Shown: piece after piece, positions 1 through 9,308 of the stretch | How the letters are laid out: each line of letters starts with the position of its first letter | Numbering within the stretch: position 1 is the first letter of the stretch | NCBI GenBank assembly: GCA_049841315.1 | Contig: JASGDB010000014.1 | Coordinates: 10,588-74,587 of the forward strand | Reading direction: 5' to 3' | Source: JASGDB01 sp049841315 | GTDB lineage: Bacteria; Bacteroidota; Bacteroidia; Flavobacteriales; Weeksellaceae | Length of the DNA: 64,000 bases | Notes under the pieces: model-generated | The model's input: only the letters and a program-made list of their open reading frames with translations | Databases searched by the model: none | Told to the model about the DNA's origin: nothing | Made by a program: the position numbers and the translations under genes

Positions 1-2
1 AC

Positions 3-110
3 GAAATCCCTACTTATTCCCGCAGAATTTCGGGAGAACACAGGTTGGTTTATGAAATCCACGATGAGGTAGTAACCGTTTTGGTGCTTTCTGCTTACGG
101 ACATTATTAG
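3..110 (+). CDS. YoeB/Txe-type toxin, C-terminal part
   Basis: The window opens inside this gene and only 35 C-terminal residues are present. They contain the run RRISGEHRLVYE followed by a hydrophobic strand and a terminal YGHY, which matches the end of YoeB/Txe ribosome-dependent mRNA interferases; E. coli YoeB ends with a similar RRITEEHRLVY and RYHY. The C-terminal Tyr and His positions of the family active site appear kept. The antitoxin (YefM-like) would lie upstream, outside the window. Whether the full gene is intact cannot be seen here. Confidence 0.8.
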   Translation, partial: EIPTYSRRISGEHRLVYEIHDEVVTVLVLSAYGHY

Positions 111-173
111 TTAGCCTGTTCTTTTACCAATCCGCTTTCGGCATTATTTTTTATTTCAAAATTTTCCTGCATT

Positions 174-926
174 TTATTCAAAATATTTTTTATTATTTCT
201 AAAAAGTTCGTACAACAATTTCATATTTTCGAGTTCCTGCCAGTTACATTCTTTGGCGGGATTGCTGTCCAAATTATAAATTTTCGCATTTTCAATCGCT
301 AAAACAAAAGGCGAATGTGAAGCGATAATGAACTGACAATTATATAAATGCGAATATTTTTCGATTAATTTTTTCACAACTAATTGCAATTTGGGCGAAA
401 AAGAATTTTCAGGTTCATCAAGCAGATAAAGCGTATCGGGTTCAAAAATGTTTTCAAAATATGAAATAGCCGTTTCTCCGTTTGAAAATTGTTCGGACAA
501 TTCGTTGTGATTTTGCCAGGCAAACATTCTTGCTCTATCGTCTTTTTCATTGGCTTCCAAAATCCTTTTTTCTGCTTTTTCAGTTTTGCTTCGCAGGTTT
601 ACAATGGCTTCGGCAATATCTTCACTTCGGATAAACCGGCTTTCTTTCGGGATTTTTATTTCTTTTCCGTTTCGTTCAGCCGTTTGAAAACTACATTTTT
701 CTACAAATTCATTAAAATAGAATGAAGAATTTCCCAATGTTTTATGCTTAATTTTAATTTTTTCGGCAATCACATTCAATAAAGTTGATTTTCCTGAACC
801 ATTATTTCCATAAAAAACAGTAACCGGAGAAAAATGAATCATATCCAACATTTTTGGACATAAAATCCTATATGGATAAACCCTTCTTTCTTCAAACGGC
901 AACAGAAATTTTTCAAGAAAAATCAT
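174..926 (-). CDS. Stand-alone AAA/ABC-type ATPase (SMC-like)
   Basis: A 250-residue single-domain ATPase with Walker A GNNGSGKST near residues 40-48, an ABC-like signature FSNGE, Walker B LYLLDEPENSFSP and a switch His in ASHSPF. This fits the small SMC/RecF-like ATPases often found in mobile or defence regions. A TTG codon lies two codons further upstream, but ATG at 926 gives the natural start. On the same strand a TAnnTTTG box (TAAATTTG) lies at 952-959, about 25 nt upstream. It sits next to a toxin tail and a repeat-rich spacer, so it is probably accessory. The biological role is unknown, and no partner nuclease is visible in the window. Confidence 0.75.
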   Translation of the reverse strand: MIFLEKFLLPFEERRVYPYRILCPKMLDMIHFSPVTVFYGNNGSGKSTLLNVIAEKIKIKHKTLGNSSFYFNEFVEKCSFQTAERNGKEIKIPKESRFIRSEDIAEAIVNLRSKTEKAEKRILEANEKDDRARMFAWQNHNELSEQFSNGETAISYFENIFEPDTLYLLDEPENSFSPKLQLVVKKLIEKYSHLYNCQFIIASHSPFVLAIENAKIYNLDSNPAKECNWQELENMKLLYELFRNNKKYFE

Positions 927-1008
927 CGGCAATAAATTTCTTAACTTTGAACAAATTTAAGTCAAATAATTGATTTAGGTAGTAATGAATTTGTTTAGAC
1001 TTTTTGAT

Positions 1009-1172
1009 GATGCTTCGTAGAAGCATTCTGTTAATAGAAAATAGATTTTTGTTGTGTGCGAAGCTCCGTAGGAGCGTTCTGTTAATAACGTTCTGTTTTT
1101 ACAGGTCGCTCCTACGGAGCTTTTTTACAACATCTTTATTTTTTTCTATTAACAGTTTGTTCCTACGGAACA
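1009..1172. repeat. Nested inverted repeat (REP-like pair)
   Basis: This fills much of the 340-bp gap before lpxB. The core GCTCCGTAGGAGCG at 1063-1076 is itself a palindrome and recurs as its exact reverse complement at 1107-1120. Outside it, a second pair (ending CTGTTAATAGAAAA near 1029-1041 and TTTTCTATTAACAG near 1142-1155) again faces inward. It therefore folds into a compound hairpin. No coding potential was seen. Confidence 0.7.
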
Positions 1173-1270
1173 CATAAAATGTAAATAATTTCATTAAAAT
1201 CTAAAATGTATAACAATCACGAACTCCAATTAAAAAAATAAAAAATTCGTGAATAAATCTCAAATCTAAA

Positions 1271-2377
1271 TTGAAATACTACATTATCGCAGGAGAAGCA
1301 TCAGGCGATTTACACGCTTCCAACCTGATGAAAGCCATTCAGCAAAAAGATTCCGACACCGATTTCCGTTTTTGGGGCGGAGATTTGATGCAGAAAGTTT
1401 CGGGCGAAAAACCGGTGAAACATTACAAAAATTTGGCATTTATGGGTTTTGTGGAGGTCTTGATGAATTTAAAAACCATTTTAAACAATATTAAATTCGC
1501 CAAAAAAGACATTCAGCAGTATCAGCCCGATGTTCTGATTCTGGTGGATTATCCCGGATTTAATTTAAGAATTGCAGAATTTGCAAAAAAACTCGGAATA
1601 AAAGTCGTCTATTACATTTCTCCGCAACTTTGGGCGTGGAAAGAAAACCGTGTGAAAACCATCAAAAAATATGTGGACGAAATGCTCGTGATTCTTCCGT
1701 TTGAAAAAGATTTTTACAAAAAACATACTATTGATGCTCATTTTGTGGGACACCCGCTTTTAGATGCGATTTCGGATTTAAAGGAAATTAACGTTGTTGA
1801 TTTTAAAAAAGAATTTCATCTGAACGATAAAGAAATCATCGCATTACTTCCCGGTTCACGAAAGCAGGAAGTGGAAAAAATGCTGGAAATGATGCTTTCC
1901 GTTCGTCCTTATTTTAAGGAATATCAGTTTGTCATTGCCGGAGCGCCGAGTCTTCCGAAAGGTTTTTACGAAAAATATGTGGACGAAAATGTGCATTTCG
2001 TTTCCAACAGAACGTACGATTTGCTGAGATGTTCCAAAGCCGCTTTGGTTACTTCCGGAACGGCAACATTGGAAACCGCACTTTTGAATATTCCCGAAGT
2101 GGTGTGTTATAAAGGAAGCAAAATTTCCTACGAAATCGGAAAAAGATTAATCGGAAAAAACATCAAATACATTTCTCTGGTCAATCTGATTATGGATAAA
2201 GAGGTTGTAAAAGAATTGATTCAGAAGGAATTAAATACAAAAAATATCGTTCACGAACTGAATTTGGTTTTAAACGAAAACCGAAACCGCATTTTAAACG
2301 ATTATGCAGAACTCCGTAAAAAACTCGGTGGAAAGGGAGCGAGTGAGAAGGCGGCGGAGATTATTGTTGAAATTTGA
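1271..2377 (+). CDS. lpxB: Lipid-A-disaccharide synthase
   Basis: GT19 glycosyltransferase that joins UDP-diacylglucosamine and lipid X to form the lipid A disaccharide at the inner membrane. The 368-residue length is normal. Diagnostic runs are the N-terminal GEASGDLHA, the segment MGFVEVL, LLPGSRKQEV near residue 195 and the C-terminal SGTATLE. The start is a TTG codon: the usual LpxB N-terminus (MKYYIIAGEASG) begins exactly there and no ATG precedes it in frame. The gene ends at a strong hairpin shared with the convergent secreted-protein gene. Confidence 0.96.
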   Translation: MKYYIIAGEASGDLHASNLMKAIQQKDSDTDFRFWGGDLMQKVSGEKPVKHYKNLAFMGFVEVLMNLKTILNNIKFAKKDIQQYQPDVLILVDYPGFNLRIAEFAKKLGIKVVYYISPQLWAWKENRVKTIKKYVDEMLVILPFEKDFYKKHTIDAHFVGHPLLDAISDLKEINVVDFKKEFHLNDKEIIALLPGSRKQEVEKMLEMMLSVRPYFKEYQFVIAGAPSLPKGFYEKYVDENVHFVSNRTYDLLRCSKAALVTSGTATLETALLNIPEVVCYKGSKISYEIGKRLIGKNIKYISLVNLIMDKEVVKELIQKELNTKNIVHELNLVLNENRNRILNDYAELRKKLGGKGASEKAAEIIVEI

Positions 2378-2436
2378 AAAAGCTCTCAGGCTGTGTTCAG
2401 AAATCTTTATGTCAAAATATTAGGATTACTATACAT

Positions 2437-2465
2437 AAAAACGGGCTGAATATTCAGCCCGTTTT
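2437..2465. terminator. Bidirectional terminator
   Basis: A perfect hairpin with arms AAAACGGGCTGAA and TTCAGCCCGTTTT lies between the convergent lpxB and T9SS-protein genes. The A- and T-rich arms give a U-tract in both directions. Confidence 0.88.
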
Positions 2466-2481
2466 TACTTATATCAAAAAC

Positions 2482-5475
2482 TTATTTCTTGATTACTTTA
2501 TAAGAACTTGTTCCTTTTGATGTAATAACCTTTGCAATATATACTCCTTTCACAAGTTTCGATACATCTAAGTTTTCGGATTTTGCTGTTAGTGCAAGAT
2601 TTCCATTCATTCCGTATAGTTCTACAGATTTCAGGGTTTCATTTTTTGATAAACGAATATTCAGAATGTCTTTCACGGGATTCGGGAAGATGGTTGCTTT
2701 TTCCGTCTGATAATCGGTAACAGCAAGCGTTTCTTCCGGTGTGAAACCTGAAAAATCTATCGTATTGGTGCTTTGAGCTCTGTTTTCATAAGCATTTGAA
2801 GATTGTTTGTCGAGAGGAGCATACAGTTCCATGCTTGACTGAAGCATTTTTTCTTCATAAAGAGCCGTCATTTCTTCCTGATTCATTCCCGAACGGTAGA
2901 AAAACCAGTTGCGGTAACTGATGTCGGAAGGTCCTTCATTACTGTGAAGTGCAAAAATTTTCGCTTCCATTTTTTCATCTACGCTTCCCTGTAAAGCTCC
3001 GTCGATATAAAGAAAAGATTTTCCTCTTGCGTAATAATGTGTGAGGGCAACTCTGTGCCAACCGTTATCATTCACCACTGCCGAACTTGTTACCGTAGTT
3101 CCCGTCGGAGAAGTATAAACGATGTTGCCATTAGCATTAATGACTAAATTTCCGTCTGATGCAGTCGTCGTGAAATTCATAATTTTTCCCGATCCTGTCG
3201 TTTTGAAATCAAATACCGTTGTGAACGGATGAACGCCGTTATCCGGTGTGAATTTCAGTTCTCCTGCATTGGATACTGCGGGTTTTACATAAGTCGAATT
3301 GGTATAAACGGGTCTTGTTTTTCCGGCTTGAAGCGCATCGAAAACTGACGGCACGAATGTATAGAATATTTCGGTGTGCCCTGCGGAATTCGGGTGGAGA
3401 ACATCTGTGCCGTTCTGATAGCCTGACGGCCATTTCCCGAAACCATCATCCACCGCTCCTAAAGAATTAATACTCGGAACTTCCCATTCGTGCATCAGCA
3501 GATTCATTTGCTTAACAAAATTGTAATCTGTTTCATTAAAATCTCCTCTTCCGTAATTATTCACCACAACCGGAATTTTCCCCGCCGTTTTTGCTTTGTC
3601 GATTAAAAGTAAAAGACCGTTTTTATAAGAATCAAAAGCAGTCTGTCCGGATTCGTGAACGCCCTCATTTCCCAAAGCCAGCCCGAAAACTACATACGAA
3701 CTGCAATCTCCGATTAAATCGCTTTCAAACCGGTTCATCACTTTCGTAGTGTTATCACCGGGAACGGCAACATTAGACCTGAAAAATGCAGGGCTTCCGT
3801 TGGCTGCTCTCTGTTGTAAAAGTTCATTAAACTGATAAGCATATCCCTGAAGATTGTCCGCTCCCGTTCCATACATTACAGACGAACCCATAAATGAAAT
3901 TTTCAGCGGAGATACATCCTGACAACTCACGCTGTAAGTATAATTTTGCAGGTCAAGCCGCACGATGAATTTCCCGTAAGTCTGTCGGATGTCTTCATAA
4001 GCTACTCCGTAAGCATTTCCTTCAGATTCGGAGATGATGGAATTATTAGTTGTTCCCGTTACTTTTTTGTAAACAAAGCTCCAGCCTCCGTTTGCTCTGA
4101 AAATAAATCGCGGCGTTGTATCGGTGTTGACTACATCCATATCAAGAGCGGCTTCCCAAACTCCGTTTCCTTTATAATCCAGCGGAAGTTCTCCGCTCCA
4201 CGCACCTTGAATCGTGCTTCCTACCAAGCCCCAACTAAAGCTGGTAACCGTATAAGTGTTATTGTTAAGGTTAACGAAAATCCTCACCGGTCCTGTAACC
4301 GAAGACGTAATTTCCGAACCATTCAATTCCAAAGTTCCGGCACTTCCGCCATACGTTTCCGCAGATGCATCTTGGGAAGTATAGAATTTAAAAGTTCCGT
4401 TTTCTGACAGAGAAGTATAAATTTCAAACTGATTCGTTACCAGTCCGGAATTTCCGTTGATATGGTGCAAAGGAATTGCAGCTGCAGGATTATCGCCGTT
4501 TTCCGTTCCGCTTCCGCTGAGATACAGAGCTGTAATCTGATTGGAAATCGCAATCACTTTGCTTCCGCTGATTTCAGGTTTCTGAACGCTTGTCGCCGTA
4601 ACTGTAATCGTCCCATTTTTCTTCGGAACTAAAAGTCCTGTTGCGCTGATACTTGCCACAGTTTCATCACTGATGCTCCAAGTAACGCTTTTGTTTGTTG
4701 CGTTTGCAGGAAGCACTTCGGCGGTCATTTGGGAAGATGCTCCCGAAACCGAAATATCATTCCCCGAAACGGAAACAGATGCTACATCAACAACTGATGA
4801 AGCTGCATATTCCTCAATTTTGATAATATTAATGTAGCCGTATTTTTGGGTATCAGTCTGCGTAAAAGCAAGATTAAAAATAATTTTGCCATTTGCGTCA
4901 GGAGACATCGGTTCAGAAACGAACACATTATTATCCGATATAGCCGGGGAAGATGCAATCGTGGCATTTACTGTAGCTGCTCCAACCAATGAAAACACGG
5001 AAGTTCTCGAATCACTGGCAGGGCGGGATGCCAGAAGATAAAATTTATATTGCTTCCCCGCATCAAATCCGCTGAATTCTATCTGCCCTGTCGGATTATT
5101 GTCTGAATTTGACACATAAAAATAATCTGAAAACGCTCTGAGAACCGCCAAATCAGGATAGGTAACTGTTGTCCATGATGATGGCCCGTATTGGCTTCCC
5201 GTATTCAGCACCATATTGTCCGTAACTCTGTAGCTTAATCCTGATGAGCCTCCGTTGCTGTTGATAAGCGGAGAAGCAGTTGCAGAAACAGTAGCGGAAG
5301 TGATATTGTTCCAGTTGTTTCCGTTGGCATCAGGATTCGCAGTTGCACCACCGACACCATTGCTTGTTCCCGGGTTTGCAGGCCCGAAATCCATGTATAT
5401 TTTCTGTGAAAGCGTCTGCGAAAAACAGAACATCACACAGAAAAACATTGTAAAAATTGATAGATATTTTTTCAT
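2482..5475 (-). CDS. Secreted multidomain SGNH hydrolase-like protein with T9SS sorting domain
   Basis: About 997 residues. A signal peptide (MKKYLSIFTMFFCVMFCFSQ; an ATG seven codons upstream is also possible) leads to a carbohydrate-binding-like domain (about 30-225), a bacterial Ig-like Big_2 domain (about 235-315), two SusE/F-like beta domains (about 320-525), an SGNH/GDSL hydrolase domain (about 530-735), a LamG-like domain (about 745-890) and a C-terminal type A sorting domain beginning IFPNPVKD and ending KVIKK. SGNH blocks seen are GSSVMYGTG (Ser), GLALGNEG (Asn) and DVLHPNSAGH (Asp, His). The architecture suggests a surface or secreted carbohydrate or ester hydrolase exported by T9SS. 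The substrate is not evident. It stands alone, with no polysaccharide-utilisation genes nearby. Confidence 0.85.
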   Translation of the reverse strand: MKKYLSIFTMFFCVMFCFSQTLSQKIYMDFGPANPGTSNGVGGATANPDANGNNWNNITSATVSATASPLINSNGGSSGLSYRVTDNMVLNTGSQYGPSSWTTVTYPDLAVLRAFSDYFYVSNSDNNPTGQIEFSGFDAGKQYKFYLLASRPASDSRTSVFSLVGAATVNATIASSPAISDNNVFVSEPMSPDANGKIIFNLAFTQTDTQKYGYINIIKIEEYAASSVVDVASVSVSGNDISVSGASSQMTAEVLPANATNKSVTWSISDETVASISATGLLVPKKNGTITVTATSVQKPEISGSKVIAISNQITALYLSGSGTENGDNPAAAIPLHHINGNSGLVTNQFEIYTSLSENGTFKFYTSQDASAETYGGSAGTLELNGSEITSSVTGPVRIFVNLNNNTYTVTSFSWGLVGSTIQGAWSGELPLDYKGNGVWEAALDMDVVNTDTTPRFIFRANGGWSFVYKKVTGTTNNSIISESEGNAYGVAYEDIRQTYGKFIVRLDLQNYTYSVSCQDVSPLKISFMGSSVMYGTGADNLQGYAYQFNELLQQRAANGSPAFFRSNVAVPGDNTTKVMNRFESDLIGDCSSYVVFGLALGNEGVHESGQTAFDSYKNGLLLLIDKAKTAGKIPVVVNNYGRGDFNETDYNFVKQMNLLMHEWEVPSINSLGAVDDGFGKWPSGYQNGTDVLHPNSAGHTEIFYTFVPSVFDALQAGKTRPVYTNSTYVKPAVSNAGELKFTPDNGVHPFTTVFDFKTTGSGKIMNFTTTASDGNLVINANGNIVYTSPTGTTVTSSAVVNDNGWHRVALTHYYARGKSFLYIDGALQGSVDEKMEAKIFALHSNEGPSDISYRNWFFYRSGMNQEEMTALYEEKMLQSSMELYAPLDKQSSNAYENRAQSTNTIDFSGFTPEETLAVTDYQTEKATIFPNPVKDILNIRLSKNETLKSVELYGMNGNLALTAKSENLDVSKLVKGVYIAKVITSKGTSSYKVIKK

Positions 5476-5623
5476 TACAGAATTTTTTGAAAACATCCAA
5501 AGTTAAAATAAATTTATTGTCTCACAATGGGATAATAAAATTTATTTTTAAAACTTTTTCCTTTTTAGTATAAAAGCAGATAACAACTCCGATATTAATA
5601 AATAATTCGTAATTTCGCCATCA

Positions 5624-5700
5624 GAAATTAAAGGGGTGCCGTAAAAAGCTGAGATTATACCCAATGAACCTTGGAACAGGTAATGCTGTTTAGGGAAATT
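5624..5700 (+). promoter_or_regulatory. TPP riboswitch (THI element)
   Basis: The conserved blocks of the thi-box occur in order: GGGGTGCC (5633-5640), GCTGAGATTATACCC (5648-5662), GAACCT, and GGTAATGCTGTTTAGGGAA near 5679-5697. GGGGT can pair with ACCC as helix P2, and AATT segments close P1. This aptamer binds thiamine diphosphate. It lies 175 nt upstream of the TonB receptor start, so it probably represses that gene when TPP is plentiful. A CACCCCTTT at 5831-5839, between aptamer and start codon, is complementary to the aptamer's AAAGGGGTG and may form the alternative structure. Confidence 0.9.
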
Positions 5701-5718
5701 AAAAATGTAAACATTTTT

Positions 5719-5821
5719 AATGTATCAATTTGAAAATGTAACAATGTAACAATCTTTGTTCGTTGGAGAAGTTTTTAGATTTTCAATATTCCAAATTGAT
5801 ACATTGTTAAATTGTTACATT
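5719..5821. repeat. Inverted repeat inside the riboswitch leader
   Basis: AATGTATCAATTTG at 5719-5732 is exactly reverse-complementary to CAAATTGATACATT at 5792-5805. Flanking TGTAACAATGTAACAAT and TGTTAAATTGTTACATT segments extend the pairing. The arms could form a long stem between the TPP aptamer and the receptor start, or the unit may be an inserted palindromic repeat. Confidence 0.7.
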
Positions 5822-5874
5822 AACCATAATCACCCCTTTTATTCAATTAATTTTTTAACTAAAAATTTAAAAGA

Positions 5875-7992
5875 ATGAAAGGATTTGTTTTTTTAGGACT
5901 TTGCGTAAGTCCGCTCTATTGGTCGCAGAATATTCTGCAGGATTCCGTGAAAACTCAGGAAATTGAAGCCATAACTTTTACCCGAAGGCTTCCGGTTGCC
6001 AAAGAAATCATTAATGTTGAGAAAGATTTAGACCACAAAAATCTCGGTCAGGAGTTGCCTATTCTGCTGAAAAATCAGACTTCGGTGGTTTCCACTTCCG
6101 ATGCGGGAAACGGTGTCGGATATTCGTCATTCAGGATTCGCGGTGTCGGCGGAAATTCCATTAATGTAATGCTGAACGGTGTTCCGTACAACGATTCCGA
6201 AAGTCAGGGAACATTTTTCGTAAATGTAACCGATATCGCAAGCTCGGCTTCGCAGATTGTGATTCAGCGAGGAGTCGGGACTTCTTCCAACGGAGTTTCC
6301 GCATTCGGAGCGAGTGTAAATATTCTCTCGAAAGACCCCGATAAGGAATTTTATGTAAAAACCGACGACAGCTACGGCTCATTTAATACTTACAAATATT
6401 CAGCAGAAATCGGAAGCGGAAAATTCTGGAAAGACCGGCTTTCATTGATGGGACGCTACACGAAAATCCATTCCGACGGCTATATCGACCGTGCTTTTTC
6501 AGATTTGGATTCGTATAATTTTTCGGCACTTTTTGAAGAAAATAAAACAAAAATCCGTCTCCTTGCTTTCGGTGGAAAAGAAAAAACCTACCAAGCATGG
6601 AACGGGATTGACAAGGAAACATGGAAAACCGACCCGAAATTCAATTATTCGGGAGCGATTTACGATGAAAATTGGGAAAATATCGTGGATTTTTATAAAA
6701 ACGAAACCGATAATTACCGTCAGAACCATTTTCAGGTTTTATGGAATCAGAATTTTAATGAAAAATGGAATCTCGAAACCACGCTTCATTACACCATAGG
6801 AAAAGGTTTTTACGAAAATTACAAACAGGACGCAAAATATTCAAAATACAACTTACCGAATCTTTTAGTTGAAGGAAACGAAATCACAAGAACCGATTTC
6901 ATCAGAAAAAAATGGCTGGATAACGATTTTTACGGAGTTGTTTCCAATCTTTACGGGAAATTTGAAAATTGGGATTTGAACTTCGGAGCAGTTGCCAATC
7001 AGTATTACGGAAGGCATTACGGAAACGTATCGGACGTTTTTCGCCCTGAAATTTACGAACACGAATATTACAGAAACAATTCATTGAAAAATGAAATTTC
7101 CGGTTTTGCAAAAGCGGTTTACAGACTTCATCATTTTGAATTTTTCGGAGATTTACAATTAAGAAACATTGATTATACGGCAAAAATTGTTCAGCAAGGC
7201 GATGATGAAAGCGTGAATATGGAAAAAAACTGGCTGTTTTTCAATCCGAAAGCAGGAATCAGCTATAAAATTCCTGCCGGAAAAATTTTCCTTTCCTACG
7301 CAAACGCCCACCGTGAACCGAACCGCGATGACCTTTTTGCCAATCCCGAAGCGAAAGCAGAAATGCTTCACGATTTTGAAGCCGGAATCGAAAAATCTTT
7401 CGGGAACATTCAGTTTTCTGCCAATGCGTATTATATGAATTATAAAAACCAGCTCGTTCTGACGGGAGAAATCAATAATGTTGGGGCTTTTGTCCGTGCC
7501 AATTCTGGAAAAAGCTATCGTCTTGGGGTGGAGCTTTCGGCTCTTGCTCCTGTTTCAAAAAAAATTCAGCTTAGCGGAAATATGACTTTAAGCCAAAACA
7601 GAAATATCAATTATAAAACAGAATCACAAAATTCCGTTCAAAATCTCGGAAACACACCAACTTCGTTTTCCCCTGATTTTATAGGGAATCTGATGATTTT
7701 ATTCAAACCAACCGAAAATTTTAGTTTAGGTTTACAGAATCAATATGCAGGAGAACAGTATTTGGACAACACGAATAACGATGCTCTGAAACTTCCGGCA
7801 TATTACCTTGCGGATTTCAACGCACAATATTCTTTACAATTCAAAAAAACAGATGTAGATTTTAAATTTCTGCTGAATAATATTTTCGATAAAAAATATG
7901 TGAACAACGGCTTTGTATATGATGAAAGTCCTTACTATTACGCTCAGGCAGGGATTAATTTCCTGTTCGGAGTTACGCTGAAGTTCAGATAG
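5875..7992 (+). CDS. TonB-dependent outer-membrane receptor, probably for thiamine or a precursor
   Basis: A 705-residue receptor with an N-terminal signal peptide, a plug domain (about 50-150, including FRIRGVGGNSINVMLNGVP and QIVIQRGVG) and a long beta-barrel ending in a terminal aromatic strand (LFGVTLKFR). It lacks the CarboxypepD-like N-terminal extension of SusC proteins, so it resembles BtuB-type siderophore or vitamin receptors. The TPP riboswitch in its leader is the evidence for the substrate: TonB receptors under thi-boxes are known in Bacteroidota and are proposed to import thiamine compounds. The downstream gene is unrelated, so it appears to be transcribed alone. Confidence 0.88.
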   Translation: MKGFVFLGLCVSPLYWSQNILQDSVKTQEIEAITFTRRLPVAKEIINVEKDLDHKNLGQELPILLKNQTSVVSTSDAGNGVGYSSFRIRGVGGNSINVMLNGVPYNDSESQGTFFVNVTDIASSASQIVIQRGVGTSSNGVSAFGASVNILSKDPDKEFYVKTDDSYGSFNTYKYSAEIGSGKFWKDRLSLMGRYTKIHSDGYIDRAFSDLDSYNFSALFEENKTKIRLLAFGGKEKTYQAWNGIDKETWKTDPKFNYSGAIYDENWENIVDFYKNETDNYRQNHFQVLWNQNFNEKWNLETTLHYTIGKGFYENYKQDAKYSKYNLPNLLVEGNEITRTDFIRKKWLDNDFYGVVSNLYGKFENWDLNFGAVANQYYGRHYGNVSDVFRPEIYEHEYYRNNSLKNEISGFAKAVYRLHHFEFFGDLQLRNIDYTAKIVQQGDDESVNMEKNWLFFNPKAGISYKIPAGKIFLSYANAHREPNRDDLFANPEAKAEMLHDFEAGIEKSFGNIQFSANAYYMNYKNQLVLTGEINNVGAFVRANSGKSYRLGVELSALAPVSKKIQLSGNMTLSQNRNINYKTESQNSVQNLGNTPTSFSPDFIGNLMILFKPTENFSLGLQNQYAGEQYLDNTNNDALKLPAYYLADFNAQYSLQFKKTDVDFKFLLNNIFDKKYVNNGFVYDESPYYYAQAGINFLFGVTLKFR

Positions 7993-8089
7993 CGATTCCA
8001 AAAAACACCAAATGAGGAAAGGAGTTGTCGAAAGACGCTCCTTTTTCTGTTTTCTATCACGCAGAAAAACAGTAAATTTGCCGGTGATT

Positions 8090-8767
8090 ATGAATATTCC
8101 CGTTCACATTCTGAACTTTCTGCAAAACCGTCAAGAGCCGGTGGTTTCCGGATTCGGCGAATTCCGGCTGAAAACCTCCGGCGCAACTCTGAATGAGGAA
8201 GGAACGCTCCTGCCACCTGCAAAAGAAGTTGAATTCATTCCTGATTTCGGAGTGAAAGATTCGGCGTTTATTTCCTATCTCGCCGATACAGAAAAAATTT
8301 CAGTGTTTGAAGCCGAACTCGAGCTGAAAAAGCTCACCAATCAGTGGAAAAACCAGCTCGAAAATCAGTATGAAACAGAGATTCCCGGAATCGGAATCGT
8401 AAAAAACCTCGACGGAACACTGAATTTCAAAGGAATAAGGATAGAAGATTACGGTTTGGAAGAAATTTCACTTTCCGAAATCAAGCGGAGTTATTCCGGA
8501 AATATTCACGAAGAAGAACCGGATGAAAAGGAAACTTACCGTTTCAACAATTCCATTCTCTGGATTTTCCTGATTGCCGTTCCGGTCGCAGGTTTGGCGT
8601 ATTTAGGGATTACACGGCAGGAAAAAATTTTCGGTAAAAAATCTTTTGAGAACATTTCCGTGAAGACGTCTACCAAACGGATTACCGAAACCCCGAAACA
8701 GGATTCCGCAAAAGCTCCTGTGGAATCACTGAAAACCGATTCTCTTCACACGAAAATTACCCGGTAG
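8090..8767 (+). CDS. HU/CCDC81-type domain membrane protein
   Basis: About 225 residues. The N-terminal half (VHILNFLQNRQEPVVSGFGEF onward, two tandem HU-like folds) matches the prokaryotic CCDC81-like HU domain found in Bacteroidota cell-surface or division-associated proteins. One transmembrane helix (about 154-174) follows, then a basic Thr/Lys-rich tail. Many relatives carry a C-terminal SPOR domain, which is absent here. I chose ATG 8090 because family homology begins there and a TAAATTTG promoter box sits at 8073-8080; an upstream ATG at 8012 would add 26 non-conserved residues. The cellular role is not established. Confidence 0.75.
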   Translation: MNIPVHILNFLQNRQEPVVSGFGEFRLKTSGATLNEEGTLLPPAKEVEFIPDFGVKDSAFISYLADTEKISVFEAELELKKLTNQWKNQLENQYETEIPGIGIVKNLDGTLNFKGIRIEDYGLEEISLSEIKRSYSGNIHEEEPDEKETYRFNNSILWIFLIAVPVAGLAYLGITRQEKIFGKKSFENISVKTSTKRITETPKQDSAKAPVESLKTDSLHTKITR

Positions 8768-8795
8768 TAGTTTTAAACAAAAATTTAAAGTAAAA

Positions 8796-9308
8796 ATGCA
8801 AACCAAAAAAGCCTCCGAATCATTAACCATAATGACCAATATCGTTCTGCCGAACGAAACCAACTCACTCCGCAATCTTTTCGGCGGCGAACTGCTGTCG
8901 AGAATGGATAGAGCAGCTTCCATTTCTGCAACAAGACATTGCGAACGGCGTGTGGTAACGGCTTCTGTGAACCACGTATCCTTTAATCACCCCATTCCCG
9001 AAGGTGGGATTGTGGTTTTGGAATCCAAAGTTTCGCGTGCTTTCAATTCATCAATGGAAATCTATGTCGATGTCTGGCTTGACGACCCGATTAACCAGAC
9101 GAAAATCCATACCAACGAAGGAATTTACACGTTTGTTGCCGTTGATGAGTTTAATAAACCCGTTCCGATTCCGCCGATGCTACCCGAAACAGACGAAGAA
9201 AAAGAGCGTTTTGAAGCCGCCCTCAGAAGAAAAGAATTGTCATTGATTCTCTCCGGAAGAATGAAACCTTCGGAATCTGTGGAACTGAAAAAATTATTCA
9301 GTGAATAG
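8796..9308 (+). CDS. Acyl-CoA thioesterase (hotdog fold)
   Basis: A 170-residue YciA/BACH-type thioesterase that hydrolyses acyl-CoA to free acid and CoA in the cytoplasm. The conserved NSLRNLFGGELLSRMD carries the catalytic Asp (about D38), and VVTASVNHVSF and SSMEIYVDVW are the following family strands. Length is typical for a single-hotdog enzyme that works as a hexamer. It follows the HU-domain gene by 28 nt, so co-transcription is possible. Acyl-chain preference cannot be read from sequence. Confidence 0.9.
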   Translation: MQTKKASESLTIMTNIVLPNETNSLRNLFGGELLSRMDRAASISATRHCERRVVTASVNHVSFNHPIPEGGIVVLESKVSRAFNSSMEIYVDVWLDDPINQTKIHTNEGIYTFVAVDEFNKPVPIPPMLPETDEEKERFEAALRRKELSLILSGRMKPSESVELKKLFSE

